A DNA stretch of 64,000 nucleotides, taken from NCBI RefSeq assembly GCF_025961835.1, contig NZ_JAOQOK010000001.1, positions 1 through 64,000 on the forward strand, written 5' to 3'. The stretch comes from Sphingobium sp. B2D3C. GTDB taxonomy: Bacteria; Pseudomonadota; Alphaproteobacteria; Sphingomonadales; Sphingomonadaceae. Under the pieces are notes generated by a model, which did no database searches, was not told where the DNA came from, and was given only the letters and a program-made list of their open reading frames with translations. Positions 1 to 13,300 of this stretch are shown piece after piece (the stretch's first letter is position 1; each line of letters opens with the position of its first letter). The position numbers and the translations under genes were made by a program.

Positions 1-1204
1 GATGACGGTCGAGGGGCAGGCGTTCACTTACAGCATCGCGGCCGGAAGTTTCACGGACCCGGATGGAGATGCGCTGACCTACACGGCGCAGCTGGTCGAT
101 GCGCAGGGCAATCTCTCCGCATTGCCGTCCTGGCTGAGCTTCGATGGCGCGACCGGCACCTTCTCGTCCACGTCCGCGCCGGCACTGGCCAATCCGATCA
201 CCGTTCGCGTCACGGCCTCGGATGGGAGCCTGTCGGCATCCGACGACTTCACCATCGAAGCGCATCCTGTGCCGCTGCTTTCGACCAATGTCGATGGCGT
301 GACCAACCTTGATGTGCGGTCCGACCTCGTCTTCACCTCGAGCGAGGACATCGCTCTGACCGCTGTCGACGGCGTTTATGAGATCAAGATCGTCAACGAT
401 GCCAACACGTCCGCTAAGGCGGGATATTCCGGCTCGTTGGGTGAAGCGATCGACAACACACAAACGTTGGTCGTCACCGTCGTCGACGGCGAGGTCTCGG
501 CGACCTGGAACGGTGCGACCGTCGCCATTGCGGATGTCCTCACCATTTCGGGCGACAAGCTGATCATCAATCCCAAATATGATCTCGATTTCTCGAACAA
601 TTATCATGTCGAGATCGATGCGGGCCTGCTCGTTAGCGCGACCTCGGGTCTCGGCAATGCGGCCTTGCTCAGCGGCGCGACCTTCTCGACCGTCACGCCC
701 AACACCAGCGGGACCGGAGCCGCGCTCGTTACCGGCGCTGCGGCTTCGCAGACCATGGTGGCGGACGGCTCTCTGACCGCAGGCCACAAATGGGTCGGCC
801 TCGACGGTATTGGCAACACGGCGGTCTCGGCTGCCACGTCGATCGGTAGCCTTGCCGCGGATGGTTATGCGCTGATTGTGACGGACAGGGACGATTCGAG
901 CGTGGTCGGTACCTGGGACTTCTGGGTCCGCGCGACCAATTTTGGCGCTGACGATCTCGTCTATCTGGACAACCAGCACAACGGAACGAGTGGGTGGGAT
1001 CTGGCAAGCACCTCGTTCGGAAGCGGCGATGCCGCCAACCCGAATGACACGCGCGTCGACTTCGGCACCTACAGCGCAACTGCGCCATTCCCAAACAGTA
1101 GCCAGGCCTGGATCGATCTCGATATCGGTGGTGAGTGGCAAGATTCGCCGGCCGCTGCGCAGGCTTTCCTACAGTCACAAACAGCTCTTTTTGTAGGCGG
1201 TTAA
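1..1204 (+). CDS. C-terminal part of an Ig-like/cadherin-like surface protein (5' end outside window)
   Basis: The open frame enters from the left edge and stops with TAA at 1202-1204, so only the last ~400 residues are visible. The ATG at base 2 is probably internal. Residues ~5-85 form a dystroglycan-type cadherin-like (He_PIG) domain, recognised by a putative-Ig pattern around FTDPDGDALTY and WLSFDGATGTF. Residues ~95-230 resemble an SbsA/Big_5 Ig-like domain (DGVTNLDVRSDLVFTSSEDI). The last ~130 residues are rich in Gly, Ala, Asp and Asn and I cannot assign them. Domain type and position before another giant adhesin suggest a secreted, probably type I-exported, cell-surface protein; the secretion genes are not in this window. 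No catalytic motif is seen. Confidence 0.7.
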   Translation, partial: MTVEGQAFTYSIAAGSFTDPDGDALTYTAQLVDAQGNLSALPSWLSFDGATGTFSSTSAPALANPITVRVTASDGSLSASDDFTIEAHPVPLLSTNVDGVTNLDVRSDLVFTSSEDIALTAVDGVYEIKIVNDANTSAKAGYSGSLGEAIDNTQTLVVTVVDGEVSATWNGATVAIADVLTISGDKLIINPKYDLDFSNNYHVEIDAGLLVSATSGLGNAALLSGATFSTVTPNTSGTGAALVTGAAASQTMVADGSLTAGHKWVGLDGIGNTAVSAATSIGSLAADGYALIVTDRDDSSVVGTWDFWVRATNFGADDLVYLDNQHNGTSGWDLASTSFGSGDAANPNDTRVDFGTYSATAPFPNSSQAWIDLDIGGEWQDSPAAAQAFLQSQTALFVGG

Positions 1205-1211
1205 ATCATGC

Positions 1212-1235
1212 CGGGCCAGATCGAAATCTGGCCCG
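1212..1235 (+). terminator. Perfect 10-bp hairpin between the two adhesin genes
   Basis: Arms 1212-1221 and 1226-1235 are perfectly complementary around a CGAA tetraloop, 8 bases after the first adhesin's stop codon. No T-run follows, so it may be a weak terminator or an mRNA-stabilising 3' structure. Confidence 0.55.
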
Positions 1236-1305
1236 CCTTAACGCGTTTCCTCGAGAACATTTTCTAGCAGAATTTTTTTGAAATTCTCTTCCGGAGTCAA
1301 AGGTC

Positions 1306-4300
1306 ATGGCAATCACGTCGAAATATATCATCATGAACACCACCAATGGTGGCAACTTCATCGATTTCGAGCTGAATTACGGAACGTTGTCTCTGGATGG
1401 GCAAGAAATTCAGTTTCTGGGCTCCTCTTTTGTGGACGCCATCTTCATCCGCCCCGGCGCGACCTATTCGCTGAGCACAGGTGCGGGCGCGGACCGCATC
1501 TATTTTGAAGGATCGCTGGCGGATTATACGGTAACGCGGACCGGTGCGACGCTGACCCTGTCGCGCACGGTCGAAGGTAAGGTCGAGACGGTCAATCTCG
1601 CCAGTGCCAACTCGGCCACGACGCCCGACGCGCTGATTTTCGCGGACGGCACCGTCGCGACCAACGCGCTGTACAATTATGTGTCGAAGGGCGACCCCCT
1701 CCCGGTGCCGTCCGGCGAGACCTCGACTGCGCCGACCGGCGCTGCGGCGCCGGGCGCGGATCTTTCCGCCACCGTCAAGGTGGTGTCCTTCGATGCCAAC
1801 GGTGAAACCATTTCCCTCTCCAAGCCGGGCGTGACTTTCCAGATTCTCGGTAACAACGGTGTTGATGTCGTCTATGTGGCAGATGGGACGACCATCGATG
1901 CATCGGCGCTGGGTGGCGGCACGGACGTCATCTATTTCCGCGGTCGGTGGAGCGATTACACCAAGACGGTGAGCGGCTCGCGTATGACGCTGACCCGCAC
2001 GGTGGGCGATGACGTCGAGACCGTGACGGTGTCGGCAGCGGGCAACACGCTGAACGATCTGCTCGTCTTCGCCGATGGCGCGGTGCGCTCGCAGGTCGCG
2101 GGCACAGCGGTCAAAGCCAATGCCACCGTCGCCCTCGCCGACCTGTCCGGCTACGATCCCGCCACGGTGACACCCGGCCTCAACGTGGCGATCCAGTCCA
2201 TCGCCCAGCCGGCCGCGCCGAGCTGGTTCAAGGTCGGTGACACGCTGAGCCTCACGCTCAATTTCTCCCAGCCGGTCGTGCTGGCCGAAGGAAAGACCGT
2301 CACGGTCGTGGCGTTGATCGGCGGGCAGGAAGTGCTGCTGACGGCAACCGGCACCAGCGCAACGGCCGCTGGCGTGCGCGGGCTGGAGTTCACAGCCTCG
2401 CTGGCCGGCAATCTCTATGATGGCGACGGCATCACGCTTAAGGCGGACAGCCTCGCGCTCGGCACCGCGACCACGGACGACTTCAAGGGCGACGGCGGCC
2501 TGCCCGTCGTGCTGACGTCACCGGCGATTCAGGCGCCCAATATCCGCGTCGATACCGGCGCGCCGGATGCCGCGACGCTCAACCTTGTCGGGAATGCGAT
2601 CAAGGGCGTCGACGCGGCGCTCTCTGCGGACGGCGTGTTCTCGCTGACGGCTGAAAATCAGGCGACCGTGCAGATCGAATTCCGCAGCGCCAACGGCGTG
2701 ATCGTGCGGACCGTCACCGGCACAGGCGCCGCGCAGGCGATCACGCTCAGCGCCGCCGATCTGGCCGAGCTGGGCGATGGCCCGGTGCAGGTCTCCGTGC
2801 AGGTCACCGATGCCGCTGGCAATGTGTCCGCGCAGAGCGACCTCAGCTTCACCATTGACGGCGAGGCGCCGGGCGCACCGGTGCTGTCTCTGGGCACGGG
2901 CGTCGGCACGGGCGCGACGGCGGCGGAAGCCACGTCTTCCAACGGCGTGGTTCTGGTGACCGCCGAGGCCGGGTCCAGCGTGACGGTGACGTTCACCAAC
3001 GGCACCAACAGCATCACCAAGCAACTGAGCGCCGACGGGACGGCGCAGCCTGTCGTGCTGACGGCAGAAGATCTTGCGACGCTGGGCGATGGCGAGATTG
3101 CCGTGTCGGTCACGGCGACGGATGCTGCCGGCAATGTCTCGGCGGCGACGCCGGTGTCCTTTACGCTCGATACCGTCGCGCCCGGCGCGATGGTCGCCAG
3201 CGCGGATGCGCAGAGCGGGATTATCTCGATCACCGGTCAGGAAGCCGGATCGACCATCGAATACAGCATCGACGGCGGGCAGAGCTGGAGCCAGAGCTTC
3301 GCAGCGCGGGCCGGCACCAATGCCGTTCAGGTGCGCGAGGTGGACGCTGCGGGCAATGCCTCGGCGCCGCAGTCGCTGAGCTTCGATCTGGTGACGGCGC
3401 TGCCCGCGCTGTCGGTCGGGCTGGCGCAGGATAGCGGCCTCTCGGCCATTGACGGGCTGACCAGCAATGGCAGCCTGCAGGTATCCGGCGTGAGCGCGGG
3501 CGCCACGGTGGAGTACAGCATCGACGGTGGGCAGAGCTGGACGAGCGCCTTTACGGCGGTGGAAGGGCTCAACCATGTCCACGTTCGCCAGGTGAACGGT
3601 GCGGACCTCTCCCCGCCCGTGCTGCTGGTGTTCACGCTCGATACGGTCGCGCCGGAGGCGCCCGCGATCACCGTCGCTGCCAACGTCGCCAATGGCGCGA
3701 CCGCTGCGGAAGCGCTCTATTCCGGCGGCGCCGTGCAGGTGGCGGCCGAACTCGGCACGTCCGTCGCGGTGACCTTCGCGACCGCGCAGGGGAGCGTGGT
3801 GAAGACCGTCTCGGGAATCGGCGCCGCGCAGGCGGTCGTTCTCGATGCTGCGGATCTCGCCATTCTGGGTGATGGCGAGGTGGCGGTCTCCGCTATCGCG
3901 ACCGATGCATCCGGCAATGCGTCGGTTGTCGCGACGAGCGCATTCACGCTCGACACCACGGCCCCGAGCGAACCGCTTCTCGACCTGATCGGCGATGCGC
4001 AGAAGACAGCGGCGGAGGCGACGGGCACTGAGGGCGCCATGGCGGTGACCGCGGATGTCGGCACCAGCGTGCGGCTGGTGTTCAACGGCACCAGCGGGAC
4101 GGTGACGAAGCTCGTGCAGGGCACGGGCTTGGCGGTCGCGGTCAGCCTGACGCAGGCCGAGCTGATCACGCTCGGCAACGGCACTGTCGCCGTTTCGGCC
4201 ACGGCCAAGGATGGCGCCGGCAATGTGTCGGCAGCATCCGCGCTCAGCTTCGCTCTGGACACGGGTCTGCCCGATGCGCTCGTCGTCGAAGGCAATGAAT

Positions 4301-7300
4301 ATACCGGAATCCTCAGCATCACCGGGCAGGAGCCGGGTGCACTGATCGAGTTCAGCGTCGATGGTGGCACGACGTGGAGCAAGAGCTTTACGGCCAATCC
4401 GGGGCCCAATTCGGTAATGGTGCGCCAGACCGACGTCGCCGGCAACATCTCGCCGGCGACGCTGGAGGAGTTCACGCTCGATCCCTCGATCACCCTGACG
4501 TCGCTGTCCCTCTCGCTCGGCAATGATACCGGCGTCTCGAACACGGATGGCGTGACCTACGACGCCAGTCTGGTCGTCGAGGGCCAGGAGAGCGACACCG
4601 CGCTGCAATACAGCCTCGATGGCGGCGAAAGCTGGAGCGACGACATCGGCAATCTGGACGGGACGACCCTGCTGGCTGTCCGGCAGTTCAACGCCGTAAG
4701 CGGCAAGTTCTCCGCCGCGTCGATGATGAGCCTGACGGTCGACACAGCGCCGCCTGCCGCGCCGACGGTCACGCTGGGCGCGGGCGTCGCCGATGGCGCT
4801 TCGCTGGAAGAAGGCACATCGAGCGGCGGTATCGTGCGCGTCACTGCGGAAGCCGGGTCCACCGTGGCGGTGACCTTCACCGGCGCCGACGGCGTCGTGG
4901 AAAAGACGATGACCGGCACCGGTGCCCCGAAGGCCGTCCTCCTCTCGGCTGCCGAACTGGCCCAGATCGGCGATGGTCCGGTCGCGGTCACGGCCGTGGC
5001 CAGCGATGCAGCCGGCAACACCTCGCTGAATGGCACGGCCAGCTTCACCCTGATGACGGCGCTGCCTGACTCGCCGCTGCTGCAAATCGTGGGGAGCGAG
5101 ACCAAGTCGCTGGCCGACGCCCTGTCGACCGACGGCGTGCTGACGGTGACGGCCGCAGCGGGCCTCGGCGTCCGCCTCGTCTTCACCGGCGTGAGCGGCA
5201 CGGTCGTCAAGGTCATTGCCGCAGCGAGCGGCGGTGAGGACATCATCGCGATGACGTCCGGCGATCTCGTGACGCTGGGCGACGGCCCCATCCTCGTGAC
5301 CGCGCTTGCGCTGGACGTGGCCGGGAACGCTTCGGCACCGGCGACGCTGGACTTCAGTCTGGATGCGGTGCCGCCCGCGGCGCCGCTGCTCACGCTCGGC
5401 GTGGGCGTGGAAAATGGCGGTGCGACCTCGGCCGAGGCCAGCGCCGGCGCCGTGCTGGTGAAGGCCGATACCGGCACCATCGTCACGCTCACTTTCACGC
5501 GCGGCAGCAACGAAGTTGTGAAGGCTATCACGGCCAACGGCGCCTCGCAGGTGATCCATCTCACGGCTGGCGACATGGCCCGGCTGGGCGATGGACAGAT
5601 CCAGGTGACGGCCGTCGCCACGGATGTCGCCGGCAACCAGTCCGATCCGGCCCAAGCGGCCTTCATTCTCGACACGGCCGTGCCGGTTGCTGGCCTCACG
5701 CTGGTCGGTGGCAGCACCAAGTCCTCCGCTGACGCGCTCTCGGTGGACGGTGTCGTGCTCGCCGCTGCCGAAAACGGCGCGGCGATCAAGGTGACGTTCA
5801 ACGGTTATTCGGGCCGCACGGAAACGGTCAATCTGATCGGCACCGGCACGGCACAGGCCGTGACGCTGACGGCAGCCCAGATCGCGGCCCTGGGTGACGG
5901 CGTCGTCCAGGTCTCGATGGTCGTCACTGATCTGGCGGGCAATCAGTCCTCGCTCGAAAGCCTGACGTTCAATCTGGACGCTGGCGCACCGGAAGCACCG
6001 ACGCTGACGTTGGCCACTGCCGCTGCGAACGGCGCAACGGAAGCGGAAGCGACGGCCCCCACCGGGATTCTCACACTCTCCGCTGAGCCCGGTGCCGTCG
6101 TCTCGGTGACCTTCAGCGGGTCCGTCGGCAGCGTGACCAGAACGCTGGTCAGCGATGGCGCACCCAAGACGATTGTCCTCACCGCGCTGGAACTGCAGAC
6201 GATCGGTGACGGCGCCGTGTCGGTGTCAGCCGTCGCCAGCGATGCCAGCGGCAATGTCTCCACCCCGGCGACGTCCAGCTTCACGCTGGACCGGCAGGCG
6301 CCCCTTTCGCCAACTCTCGCCCTCGGTGCCGGCGTTGCCGGCGGTGCCACGCAGGCCGAAGCGCTCGCGAGCACCGGTGTGGTCACCGTGCGTGCGGAAG
6401 GCGGGTCGGCCATCACGGTCACCTTTGCCGGGTCGCTAGGGACAGTCTCGAAGCAGCTGGTCGCCACGGGTGCGGTTCAGGCGGTGACTCTCACTGCGGC
6501 TGACCTTACCACGCTGGGGGATGGCGCCATTTCTGTAACCGCCACGGCGACGGACGCGGCCGGCAATGCCTCGCCTGTGGGCACGCCGCTCGAGTTCGCG
6601 CTGGATCGGGTGGCGCCCAGTGCGCCGACCCTGGCGCTCGGCACCGGCATCGCAGACGGTGCGTCGGCAGCGGAAGCGTCCTCGCAGGGGGGCGTGGCTC
6701 TCGTCACGGCCACGGCCGGGCTGACGGTGAGCGTCACGTTCAAGAATGGCAGCAACCAGATCGTCAAGGAAGTGGCGGCCACGGGCGCGGCGCAGGCGGT
6801 GGTCCTGACCGAAAACGACCTGGCGACGCTGGGCAGCGGCACGATCTCGGTCAGTGCCCTGGCCCGCGACGAGGCGGGCAACGCCTCGACGGCCGCCACG
6901 TCCAGCTTCACGCTGGATACGGTGGCGCCGGCGGCTCCGCTGGTCTCGCTGATCGGTGCTTCGGCCAAGACCAGCACCCAGGCTGCCAATGTGCTGGGCG
7001 TCGCTCAGGTGACCGCGGAGAATGGCTCGGCTGTCACGGTGACGTTCACCAATGGCATCAACAGCGTGGCCAAGACGCTCACCGGTACGGGAGCGGCGCA
7101 ATCCGTTGTGCTGACGGCCGGTGACGTCGCATCGCTCGGCAGCGGCACCATTGCCGTGTCCGTCACCGCGATCGACGCGGTGGGGAACATCTCGCAGTCC
7201 GGCAATGCGACCTTCGTCATCGACAACACGCCGCCTGCTGCCCCCGTCATCGAGCTGGGTGCAGGCGTGGCGGATACCGCCTCGCTGGCGGAAGCCACGG

Positions 7301-10300
7301 CGAGCACGGGCGTCGTAACCGTCGCGGCGGAGGACGGCGCGACGGTGACTGTCACCTTCACCCGCAGCGGCAATACCGTGACCAAGACGGTCACCGGCGC
7401 TGGCACGGCAAAGGCTGTGGTCTTGACGGCCAGCGATCTGGCAGCGCTCGGCGACGGAACGATCTCCGTCTCCGCCATTGCCAAGGATGTGGCCGGCAAC
7501 ACCTCCGCTGCCGCCACACCGGCAAGCTTCGTGCTGGATCGAACGCCGCCCACGGCGCCGGTGCTGGCGCTTGGCGCCGGCGTCTCCAATGGCGCGACGC
7601 TTGCCGAGGCCAAGGCCGCCACGGGCGTGGTGACCGTCACGGCCGAAACCGGCGCTGCCGTCACCGTGACCTTCACCAATGGCGTGAACAGCGTCACAAA
7701 GACGCTGACCGGCACGGGCTCGGCCCAAGCTGTCACGCTGACCGCCGCCAATCTGGCGACGCTCGGCAACGGCACCATCTCGGTGTCCGCAGTGGCCCGT
7801 GACACGGTCGGCAATGACTCGGCGGCGACGAGCCGGACCTTCACGCTCGACATGACCCCGCCCAACAATCCGACGCTGACGGTGGTCGGCTCCACGGAGA
7901 AGTCCGCCGCGGCAGCAAGCAGCTCGGCGGGGGCCGTGACGGTTTCGGCCGAACTCGGCTCGGCCGTGACCGTGACGTTCACGAATGGCGCCAATGTCGT
8001 GACCAAGACCATGACGGGCACCGGCGCCGCGCAGATCGTGACGCTGAGCACCACGGATCTGGCGACCCTTGGTGACGGCTCCGTTTACGTCACGGCAACG
8101 GCGACCGACACGGCGGGCAACGTCTCCGCTGGCGGCGGTTCGGTGCAGTTCACGCTGGATCGGGTCGCGCCGAATGCGCCCACGCTCACGCTTGGCGCGG
8201 GCATTGCCGACGGTGCATCCATGTCCGAGGCGCTCGCCGAAACGGGCGTCGCGACCGTTACAGCCGATGCTGGCTCGCTGGTCACCGTAACCTTCGTCAA
8301 CGGCTCCAACACCCTCGTGAAGAATGTCGTCGCCACCGGTCTCACCCAGTCCGTCACGCTGACGCAGGCGGATCTGACGGTGCTTGGCAATGGTACGATC
8401 TCGGTGTCTGCAGTCGCCACGGATGCGGTCGGCAATGAATCCGCTGAAGCCAGCCGCACCTTCCTGCTGGACATGACGCCGCCCAACCCGTCTGTGCTCG
8501 CGCTGGTGGGCTCGCCCGCCAAGACGACGGCGCAGGCAACCGGGGCCGGGGGTGTGGTCAAGGTCACCACGGAACCGGGCGCCACGGCGACGATCACGTT
8601 CACCAGCACGGCGGGGGTCGTGAAGAAGACGTTGGTCGGCACCGGCGTGGCGCAGACGGTTCTTCTCTCGGCTGCTGACGCGTCCTCTCTGGGTAATGGC
8701 ACGGTGACTGTTTCCGTGCAGGTACAGGACTCGGTCGGCAATCTCTCGACCACTGCCACGACCAGCTTCACCATTGATGACGTCGCGCCGAATGCGCCCG
8801 TCATCGTGCTGGGCACCGGCGTGGCGGATATCGCCTCGGCGGCGGAAGCCACGGCGGCCACCGGCGTCATCACGGTGCAGTCGGAAGCCGGCGCCGCCAT
8901 CACGGTGACCTTCACCAATGGCAGCAAGAGCGTCACCAAGGCGCTGACCGGCACGGGATCGGCGCAGGCCGTGGTGCTGAGCGCCGCTGATCTTGCGACG
9001 CTGGGAGATGGCACGATCGCCGTCAGTGCTAGCGCCAAGGATGCGGCCGGGAACACGTCTCCGGCCAGCACTAGCAGCTTCACGCTGGACAGCATCGCGC
9101 CCGTTCCGCCCACCCTAGCTTTGGGTGCGGGCATGAGCGATGGCGCCACGCTGGCGGAAGCCAGAGCTGCGACCGGCGCCGTCGTGGTGACGGCGGAAGT
9201 CGGCACGACCGTCACGGTGACGTTCACCAACGGCAGCGCGACCGTGCAAAAGTCGATCGTGGCCGCCAGCGGTCCGAACCCGGTGACGCTCTCGGCATCG
9301 GATCTCACCTTGCTCGGTAACGGCACGATTTCGGTCTCCGCCGTAACCAAGGACGCAGTGGGCAACGCTTCGACGCCGGTGACCGCCAGCTTCACGCTGG
9401 ATATGGTCGCCCCGACGTCGCCGACGCTGGCGCTGCTGGGTGATGCCACCAAGTCGTCCACCGGCGCTGCGGCCCCTTCGGGCGTGGTGACGGTGACGGC
9501 GGAAGCCGGCGCCGTGGTGAAGGTCACCTTCGCGCGTGGCAGCAACACGGTCGTGAAGACCCTCACAGGAACTGGGACCGCACAAAGCGTCGCGCTCTCG
9601 GCGGCCGAAGTGGTCGCCCTGGGCGATGGCACCGTGGCCATCACGGCCGTGGCGACTGACCCGGCGGGCAACGCTTCGTCCATCGCCTCGGGTGTACAGT
9701 TCACGCTGGACCGTGCAGCGCCGGGTGCACCCACGATCACGCTCGGCACGGGCGTCGCCGACATCGCTTCGGCGGCGGAGGCCACCGCGGCAAGCGGTGT
9801 GATCAGCATCACCGGCGAAATCGGTTCCAGCATCTCGGTGGTGTTCTCGAACGGCTCGAACAGTATCGTGAAGACGCTGACGGCGACTGGCTCGCCTCAG
9901 GCTGTCGTGCTGACCACGGCTGATCTGCAGGCGCTGGGTGATGGCACGATTGCCGTCACCGCGCAGGCGAAGGATCCGGCGGGCAACGAGTCGGCCGAAA
10001 CGGCCAGCAGCTTCGTGCTCGACCGGACGCCACCGGCGACGCCGACCATGACCCTCTCGGACGGCATTGCCGGTGGCGCTACCGCCCTCGAGGCGCTTGC
10101 GAGCACGGGTGTGGTCAAGGTGACGGCGGAGGCCAACGCGCTGGTCACGGTCGTCTTCACAGCGGGAGCCAACAGCGTCACCAAGACGTTCACCGGCAAC
10201 GGCCTCACACAGACGGTGTCGCTGACCGCGAACGATGTGGTGAAGCTGGGCAACGGTGCGGTGTCGGTCGCCAGCTTCGTGACGGACGCGGTCGGCAACC

Positions 10301-13300
10301 AGTCGGCAGCCGCCACCAGCACATTCACCATCGACACCGTGGCCCCGACCAGCCCCACGCTGCTGCTCTCTGGCACGGCATCGAAGAACACGGCACTAGC
10401 GACCGGCACGGTGGCAACGGTGACCGCCGAACAGGGCGCGACCGTTACCGTGACCTTCATCCAGGGCTCGATCGAGATCACCAAGACGCTGGTCGGCACG
10501 GGCGCGGCACAGGATGTCGTCCTCACGGCGGCCGACGTGGCCAGCTTTGCGGACGGTGCCATCACCTTCTCGGCGTTGGCGCGGGACCCCGCGGGTAATA
10601 TTTCTGCCGCCTCACCGACCCGTCAGTTCACGCTCGACCGGGTGGCGCCGGCAGCGCCGGTCATCGCGCTCGGAGCGGGAGTCGCCGATGGCGCTTCCTC
10701 TGCGGAGGCGGTAGCCGCGGGCGGCGTGGTTACAGTGGCTGCTGAAAATGGCGGCACGATCCAGGTGGTTTTCATCGGTAACAGCGGCCCCGTCACCAAG
10801 ACGGTTGCCGCAGATGGAACCGCCAAGCCGATCGTGTTGACGGCGGCCGATCTCGTGACACTGGGCAATGGCAATGTGCTCGTCTCGGCGCAGGTGACGG
10901 ACGCCGCAGGCAATGTCACCACCGCCGATCCACTGACCTTCCTGCTGGATACCGTCGCGCCGACCGCGCCGGTTATCACCCTGCCGTCTTATTTCACGGG
11001 CGGTGCTTCGAGCGCCGAGGCGTTGAATGCCGCAGGTGCCGTTACCGTGACGGCCGAGGCCGGTTCGGTGGTCACTGTGACGTTCGCCGGCACACTTGGC
11101 CCTGTGGTGCGGACGGTGATCGGCACCGGCTCGGCACAGGCGGTGACGCTCGATGCGTCCCAGCTCACCACGCTGGGCAACGGCACTGTCACCGTCACGG
11201 CGACAGCGACCGACGCCGTGGGCAACATCTCGGCGACAAGCGCCAGCAGCACCTTCGTACTCGATACCGTCAATCCGACCGTCGTTCTAAGCACCGGTAG
11301 TGGTGCAAACACCAACAGCGCCACGGTGCAGTCCTCGGAACTCGGTACGGTCTATATCGTCAATACGGCGATGATCCCGACGGTGACGAAACTAGAGGAC
11401 ATTACTGGCATCGACGGGAAATATTGGAACTCCGTCAACATAACCACCGCAAACAGTAACACGACCATGCAAATGCTTGGCTTGGCTAGCGGAAGTTATA
11501 AGGCCTATTCGGTCGATAATGCCGGGAACATCTCTGCGGTTAGCGCGAATACCTACACGGTGAATGCCGTGGTTGAGGCCGGCGCCGTCTTTCAAGCGTC
11601 GAATTCGATAGGTTTTGGCTTCTTCGGTTCGTCGACCAACGAGTTCGTCGGTAACTCAATCGATTACGCCGGCGATGTGAACGGCGATGGCTATGGCGAC
11701 TTCATCGTGGGCTCTACGGCAACGGGCAACTGGGCCCGTGCCTATGTCGTCTTCGGCGGCCCGACCAATCTGAGTGGCCCGTATAATGTCAGTTCGCTCA
11801 TAGCCAGCAACAACACGCTGGGCTTCTACATCAGTGCCTCTCAATATGCTGAATATGCAGGCCATTCCGTGTCCAATGCCGGCGACGTCAATGGTGACGG
11901 CCTGAACGATCTTCTGGTCGGCGCCTACGGCCGCGACAATACCAATGACCTGGCCGGCGGTGCCTATATCGTTTATGGCAAGACCGGCGGAACCTTCGTC
12001 GATCTCGCGCAGCTTCCCGGTGCGGTCGGCGCGACAAAATCGAACGGCTTTGTTCTGATCGGCAGCAACGCGGATGGTCGCGCAGGCTTCTCAGTCTCTG
12101 TTGCAGGCGATATTAACGGCGATGGCTACGCCGATTTTGTTGTCGGTGCCTTCGCGCAGGACGGAACGGCGACTGACACGGGGCGAGCTTACGTCGTTTA
12201 TGGTCGTTCCAATAACAGCACGATCCAGCTTTCAGACCTTAGTGCGGCCAGCAACACTCTGGGGTTCATGATCGAAGGGTCGAGTGGGGGTGACCAGTTG
12301 GGATATACGGTCAGCGACGCGGGAGACGTCAATGGCGACGGCCTGAGCGATTTCATCGTTTCATCTTTTACGGCCGATACCCCCGGCAACAATTCCGGCG
12401 CGGCCTATGTCGTCTTCGGCCAGACGGGCACCAGCGGCGCGACCCTGAACGTGTCTGCCCTGACGGCTGCCACGAACACTCGAGGCTTCATGATCAGCGG
12501 GTCCAGTGCAGGCGATAATTTGGGCTTTTCCATCGCGGGTTCCGGCGACATCAATGGTGACGGCCTGTCCGATCTGGCCTTTGCCGCCGCTTATGCGGAT
12601 ACGTCTGCATCGAATGTAGGCAAGTTCTACGTAGTCTTCGGCAAGTCGGACGGGGCTGGCGTTGGCGCCAGTGCCCTGTCCGTAGCCGGCAACACGCTTG
12701 GCTTCGTCATTAATGGGTCCAGCACTGACGATAATGCGACCAGCATCTCGGTGATCGGCGACATGAACGGCGACGGGCTGGCCGATCTGCTGGTCGGCTC
12801 AAGCGTTTCCGATTCGAACGGCGGCACAGATGCAGGCAAGGCCTATGTCGTCTTCGGTAAGACGGACAGCAGCGCCGTGGACCTTTCCGCCCTCTCGGTG
12901 GCCGGCAATACGCAAGGTTTTGCGATCAATGGCACGGGTCAGGTGAGTGCGTTTTTGGGCAAGTCCGTGTCGGCGGGCGATCTCAATGGCGACGGCTTGG
13001 TCGATCTGATGATTGGCGCGAACTATTACGACTACTGGAATACCGAGGGCGGCGGCGTCTTCGTCATCTATGGCTCGACCTCGGGCGTATTTTCCAACGC
13101 GGCCAAGGTCAGCCAGATGGGAACCAGCGGAGCCGACACGCTGATCGGCACGTCCGGCAACGACTCGCTTGTGGGTGCCGTAGGCAACGACGTGCTGCGC
13201 GGTAACGGCGGCGCGGACGTGCTGTATGGCGGTGCGGGCAATGACCGGATCATCGTCAACGCGGACAATGTCGCCAAGCTGGGGGTCTCGGGCGCGAGCA

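Noticed and set aside
2518..5655. 1,045-codon open frame on the minus strand
   Set aside because: It is the antisense shadow of the Ig array. The GC-rich repeat keeps the opposite frame free of stops; the product is Arg/His/Gly-rich without any family resemblance.
2536..11271. Regularly spaced repeats that might be taken for a CRISPR-like array
   Set aside because: The period is ~309 bp, diverged and coding throughout; there are no short identical repeats with unique spacers.
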